Source: Neoluteolibacter marinus (GTDB lineage: Bacteria > Verrucomicrobiota > Verrucomicrobiia > Verrucomicrobiales > Akkermansiaceae). Taken from it: a stretch of 54,636 nucleotides of DNA. Location: positions 1 through 54,636 of the forward strand of contig NZ_JACZFQ010000035.1 of the NCBI RefSeq assembly GCF_014904755.1, read 5' to 3'. Every line of letters begins with the position of its first letter. The stretch's first letter is position 1. The position numbers and the translations under genes are program-made. The notes under the pieces are model-generated. The model made no database searches and had not been told where the DNA came from. It was given only the letters and a program-made list of their open reading frames with translations. Shown here piece by piece: positions 52,901 through 54,636 of the stretch.

Positions 52901-53210
52901 CCCACATGGCAACGGTACGGGTGTCGCCGTTGGCGAAGGCCGACCAGTTGATCGGGCTGTTGGAAACTGCACCGCCGTCGGTGGGAGCACCCGCGGCGGT
53001 GAGAACGAGGGCACCGTCGCCGGTGGGCGAACTGCCGCTGCCGAGCGATGCGTTGGACTTCAGCGACAGGGGATTGGCACCGCTGCCGGTGTCACTGGTA
53101 TCGCCTTCGAAGTCCCATTGGTGGACCAGGTCGGCGCGGGTGGCATTGGTAGCAAGCAGGATGCCTGCGGAGATCGATCCGAAGATCGCTGCGATACGTC
53201 GGGTTTTCAT
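49902..53210 (-). CDS. Large secreted LamG-domain protein with an internally repeated module
   Basis: 1102 residues from ATG 53210, with a signal peptide ending TRADL. Residues about 28-245 form a first LamG (concanavalin-like) domain (VHQWDFEGDTSDTGSG, WHHVAVV, LLDDVRIYDTALD). Residues about 250-416 and 525-690 are two copies of one module (DFGxGxNxLGA, LxPGxTYxxR, SWxGxFxIxTL, VIxND). A second LamG follows near 695-925 (VGYYRFEEN, VMTCTNNPGDNTYTLRFY, LLDEAAIYARAL). The C-terminal 60 residues are the shared FFISSDLINW...KRFYQV module. It is probably a surface adhesin or glycan-binding protein. It follows the FecR-LamG gene on the same strand. Confidence 0.85.
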   Translation of the reverse strand: MKTRRIAAIFGSISAGILLATNATRADLVHQWDFEGDTSDTGSGANPLSLKSNASLGSGSSPTGDGALVLTAAGAPTDGGAVSNSPINWSAFANGDTRTVAMWVRLTPAQEANATLFGAGTNSTGTRFDLKVDGGSFFRVEVQGGGQTTATRINTDRWHHVAVVAPLAASKMKDLLFYIDGKAVPNASTSETELVTATAITRLGDSPNTGGDRDVEGLLDDVRIYDTALDQPAIQALFDAGNLARTFTTTDDEIILGNSSDLQWEGATERSVIATGSVDNFGLGSDQLGASAFNFATLTPGPTYYLRPNNGASNGQVFEVTSFDAGAMTFTVDGGDELAADTSWNGSFEIYTFELLYDTLVITNDQDATVIDAAALSNAGAGSVPVSPSATTTYTMTATADGGARVETRAVTITVKTSPDINAFASNPRLIYGTGAPLLSWSTTEARRLEITDGAGFSLTCTTSADGQAYLDAGTLAPGAITASTTYTLTAWLDEAGSGDSSQEQITVEVQPAPDFTLHVSPPFTQSGDPVTLLWNATVIQAVVGSGQVTDFGRGNNELGAFDPGDFDYSLLAPGSTYFMRADSGTIAGELSEVLAYDAGAGYLRIADGDTWANEFSWSGNFTILTLSGTDKIVINDGSGDIETITDPARIASGSLTLDPGPTATTTFTATASITGSTADAVDSAKVTVGGSGNSYPEQVLASGPVGYYRFEENAGSPVAYDSSTNGNHSISIIGNLTRGATGPLGTCGGFNDNETVTTGVTLNPQDPDGDDGPGDVDPDGDEGWSVEILAKPDVAARSPSFQHLFANGNGTGTGRSVLYLDANGRLASFTGNLTSPNGLAGLNIQTKVGDADWIHVVMTCTNNPGDNTYTLRFYMDGSLVTEQVMQTTAGVPVAPESATGNWVIGSHKTRQAGAFFDGLLDEAAIYARALSDVEISNHYQAFCADATGPLALAGTARIVAGDSGELFYKTGGSATAGSIDNGVGTVTLGAPGSVVVSPVTDTLYTLNVDGQTLTFLVQVINPFFVSGHGTDNGTGYPYVDAGGLTENISYQLFISSDLINWTIGGAKVVGDATGTATFLDSAPFDPALRTKRFYQVRDVDP

Positions 53211-53312
53211 GGTTGATCGAGCCGCCCGTTGGATTTCCATCCGGCAGGATGCCGGACAGCGGGTCGTCTCGATCAACGCATGGCCATGAGAGACAGGTTA
53301 TTAGGGGAAAAG

Positions 53313-53340
53313 TCGCGCGTTGTGAAAAAAACACGCGCGA
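53313..53340 (-). terminator. Stem-loop after the FecR-LamG gene
   Basis: TCGCGCGT (53313-53320) pairs with ACGCGCGA (53333-53340) around a 12-base loop holding an A7 run, so on the minus strand T7 lies in the loop and a short TTTTCCCC follows. It is in the 140-base spacer between the FecR-LamG stop and the LamG gene start. It may be a terminator or an mRNA-end structure; the remaining spacer is AT-richer and may hold the promoter of the LamG gene. Confidence 0.55.
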
Positions 53341-53350
53341 ACTCCTAGAT

Positions 53351-54636
53351 TTATCGTAGCGAAAGGCTCGGGCCCGCGATCTGGTTGTGCTTGTAGAGCT
53401 GGTAGATCTGCTCCGGGGTGAGGGCGACAGGAAAGATGTAGAGCTCGTCGAGCGATCCCTTGAAGGTACGGAAGATGGCGTCGGACTCGAGTCGACGGCC
53501 GATGGTCAGGGGAAAGGAGTCGGGGCTGTTGACGAGGGTGTCGACGGGGGCGTCCTTCGAGGCGCTGCAGCTTTCCAGGCGGCCGTCGACGTAGTGGCGG
53601 ATGTGGGTGGCCACGCGGGCGTCCTTGCCGCCGTGGAAGACCGAGACGACATGGTGCCAGCGGCCGTCGCGGAGATCGGTGGAGCCGACGTTGAAGGCGT
53701 GCCCCGCTTCGGTGCGGATGGCTCCGCGTGTGCCCTGGTTGTCGCCGGCGGTGTTCCAGCCGATCTGCCATTTGTGGCCGGCCTCGGTGGCCTTGGGATC
53801 GCCCCACGAGACGATGGCGTAGGCGTGGGCGAGCGGGGTGTTGGGCGGGATCTTGATCCAGAAGGCGATGCTGCGCGCCTCCGATCCGGCGATGCCGGGA
53901 AACGAAGTGTCGAGGAAGGCGCCGAAGCCGTTGAGTTTGACGGCATTCCCGAAGCGTCCGGTGACCAGCGAATGGGACGATTCCTTGTTGCGGCTGCGGG
54001 CGCGGGCCGGGAAGCCGGTTTCCCTGTCTCCGATGAATCCCGTATTCCGGAAGGTCTCCTCGCCGGTGCTGGCGGAATTGAAATCCCAGTGCAGCAATCC
54101 GGTGGGATTGAACAGCGGGTTGGGCGGCAAGCGGGACGGGAATTCGTTCGGCCGGTAGTTGGTCGAGCCGGCGGTCAGCAGCTTGTCCTCCTCGAGCCGG
54201 ATCGGTTGGTTCCGCGCAATGAGCATCGGCTGGATGTCGCCGCGTTTCGGGTCGAGCTCCAGGAAGCCCTCGGTCACGTGGATCTCCGTTTCGCCGAGGA
54301 GATCGACGGCGATGCCGAAGCGGGTGCCTTGTTCGCTGACCGTGGCCTTGGGGGTTTCGAGGACGAAGCCGGCGGCCTGCTCGGGGATGTGGACGGTGGC
54401 CTTGCCGGAGGCTAGCAGGGCGTGGCTGGCGGAGGTGATGGTCAGCGTCGCGGGGGCCTTGATCCGGATTTCCGTGCCGCTGTCGAAGGTGATTTCCGCG
54501 GACCCTTTCAACAGTTCGAAGTCGCCGGGTTGAAGCCAGTCGCCGGTCTTCACCGGCGTGGAACTCCAGATGGCGCTTTCATCGTGGGTGAGCCGGGCGA
54601 CGGAAATCGCGGCGGCCGGGGGGGGGGCGGGCGGGG
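53351..54636 (-). CDS. FecR-like anti-sigma protein fused to a LamG domain (5' end outside window)
   Basis: At least 428 residues; the frame runs to the window edge, so the start is unseen. The GTG at 54553 is internal: upstream codons already give ISVARLTHDESAIWSS, which is the start of the FecR domain. FecR fills the first 170 residues (GDWLQPGDFELLKGSAEITFDSG, then LETPKATVSEQGTRFGIAV, TEIHVTEGFLEL). A LamG domain (about 200-425) follows with LLHWDFNSASTG, RWHHVVSVFHGGKD and GSLDELYIFPVALTPEQI. In Verrucomicrobia and Planctomycetes such proteins pair with an ECF sigma factor gene that would lie beyond the edge. A G-run near 54618-54627 ends the window. Confidence 0.82.
   Translation of the reverse strand, partial: PPAPPPAAAISVARLTHDESAIWSSTPVKTGDWLQPGDFELLKGSAEITFDSGTEIRIKAPATLTITSASHALLASGKATVHIPEQAAGFVLETPKATVSEQGTRFGIAVDLLGETEIHVTEGFLELDPKRGDIQPMLIARNQPIRLEEDKLLTAGSTNYRPNEFPSRLPPNPLFNPTGLLHWDFNSASTGEETFRNTGFIGDRETGFPARARSRNKESSHSLVTGRFGNAVKLNGFGAFLDTSFPGIAGSEARSIAFWIKIPPNTPLAHAYAIVSWGDPKATEAGHKWQIGWNTAGDNQGTRGAIRTEAGHAFNVGSTDLRDGRWHHVVSVFHGGKDARVATHIRHYVDGRLESCSASKDAPVDTLVNSPDSFPLTIGRRLESDAIFRTFKGSLDELYIFPVALTPEQIYQLYKHNQIAGPSLSLR

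Noticed and set aside
54618-54636. Functional repeat at the right end
   Set aside because: A G10 homopolymer at the very end of the window; most likely just a low-complexity stretch in a Pro-rich linker or a sequence-end artefact.

Overview
The window (54.6 kb, GC-rich) looks like chromosomal DNA of a member of the Verrucomicrobiota, most likely the order Verrucomicrobiales (Luteolibacter/Haloferula type). This is an inference from gene content. The signs are large secreted LamG, PA14 and cadherin-like proteins; a FecR-LamG fusion; small secreted proteins with D-x-D-x-DG-x-x-N-x-x-E stretches and a common C-terminal module; a monomeric isocitrate dehydrogenase; an RNase HIII; and an ExbB-ExbD-ExbD-TPR operon. 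No marker RNA gene is present. No rRNA, tRNA, CRISPR array, insertion sequence, phage or plasmid module was seen. Very long open frames opposite the real genes are a by-product of the GC-rich codon usage and are left out.

Layout. 1-3208 (-): 3' truncated secreted metzincin-type metalloprotease. 3388-8285: adenosine deaminase family enzyme, remnant of an SRPBCC gene next to a VOC protein, Tat-exported metallophosphatase, a protease-dead M50 (RseP/S2P-like) membrane protein, and a ferredoxin divergent from a LysR regulator with a perfect palindrome between them. 8381-11383 (-): icd and a HExxH lipoprotein. 11562-17495 (-): a MacB/LolCDE-like export operon (ATPase, FtsX permease, HlyD adaptor) continued by a YndJ-like membrane protein and a spheroidene-monooxygenase-like gene broken by one in-frame TGA. 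17510-25127: TfoX-N protein, DoxX protein, secreted proteins, AEC transporter and a GlcD-type FAD oxidase.

25194-31092 (-) is an operon of a proton-driven motor (ExbB, two ExbD) with two exported partners, a 1000-residue TPR protein and a 307-residue protein. nth, a 3D-domain lipoprotein, a Ycf46-like AAA+ ATPase and two secreted proteins follow on the same strand. 37037-40940 (+) holds an ABC-2 exporter with a TPR membrane protein, a metallophosphatase and a NUDIX hydrolase. 41229-43472 (+) is a row of three overlapping genes pairing membrane segments with pilin-head-like C-termini. guaD, rlpA, an HU/IHF gene, rnhC, mutY, a serine protease lipoprotein and a small lipoprotein follow. 48404-49752 (-) is a translationally coupled LpxH-like phosphoesterase and CDP-alcohol phosphatidyltransferase. 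49902-54636 (-) holds a 1102-residue LamG protein and a FecR-LamG protein running off the window.

Much of the window serves the cell envelope: exporters, periplasmic motor, lipoproteins, peptidoglycan enzymes and phospholipid synthesis. A second group handles DNA repair (nth, mutY, rnhC, NUDIX). Several elements are broken or non-canonical: the M50 protein lacking all catalytic residues, the interrupted monooxygenase, the SRPBCC remnant, and an endonuclease III with unusual cysteine spacing.
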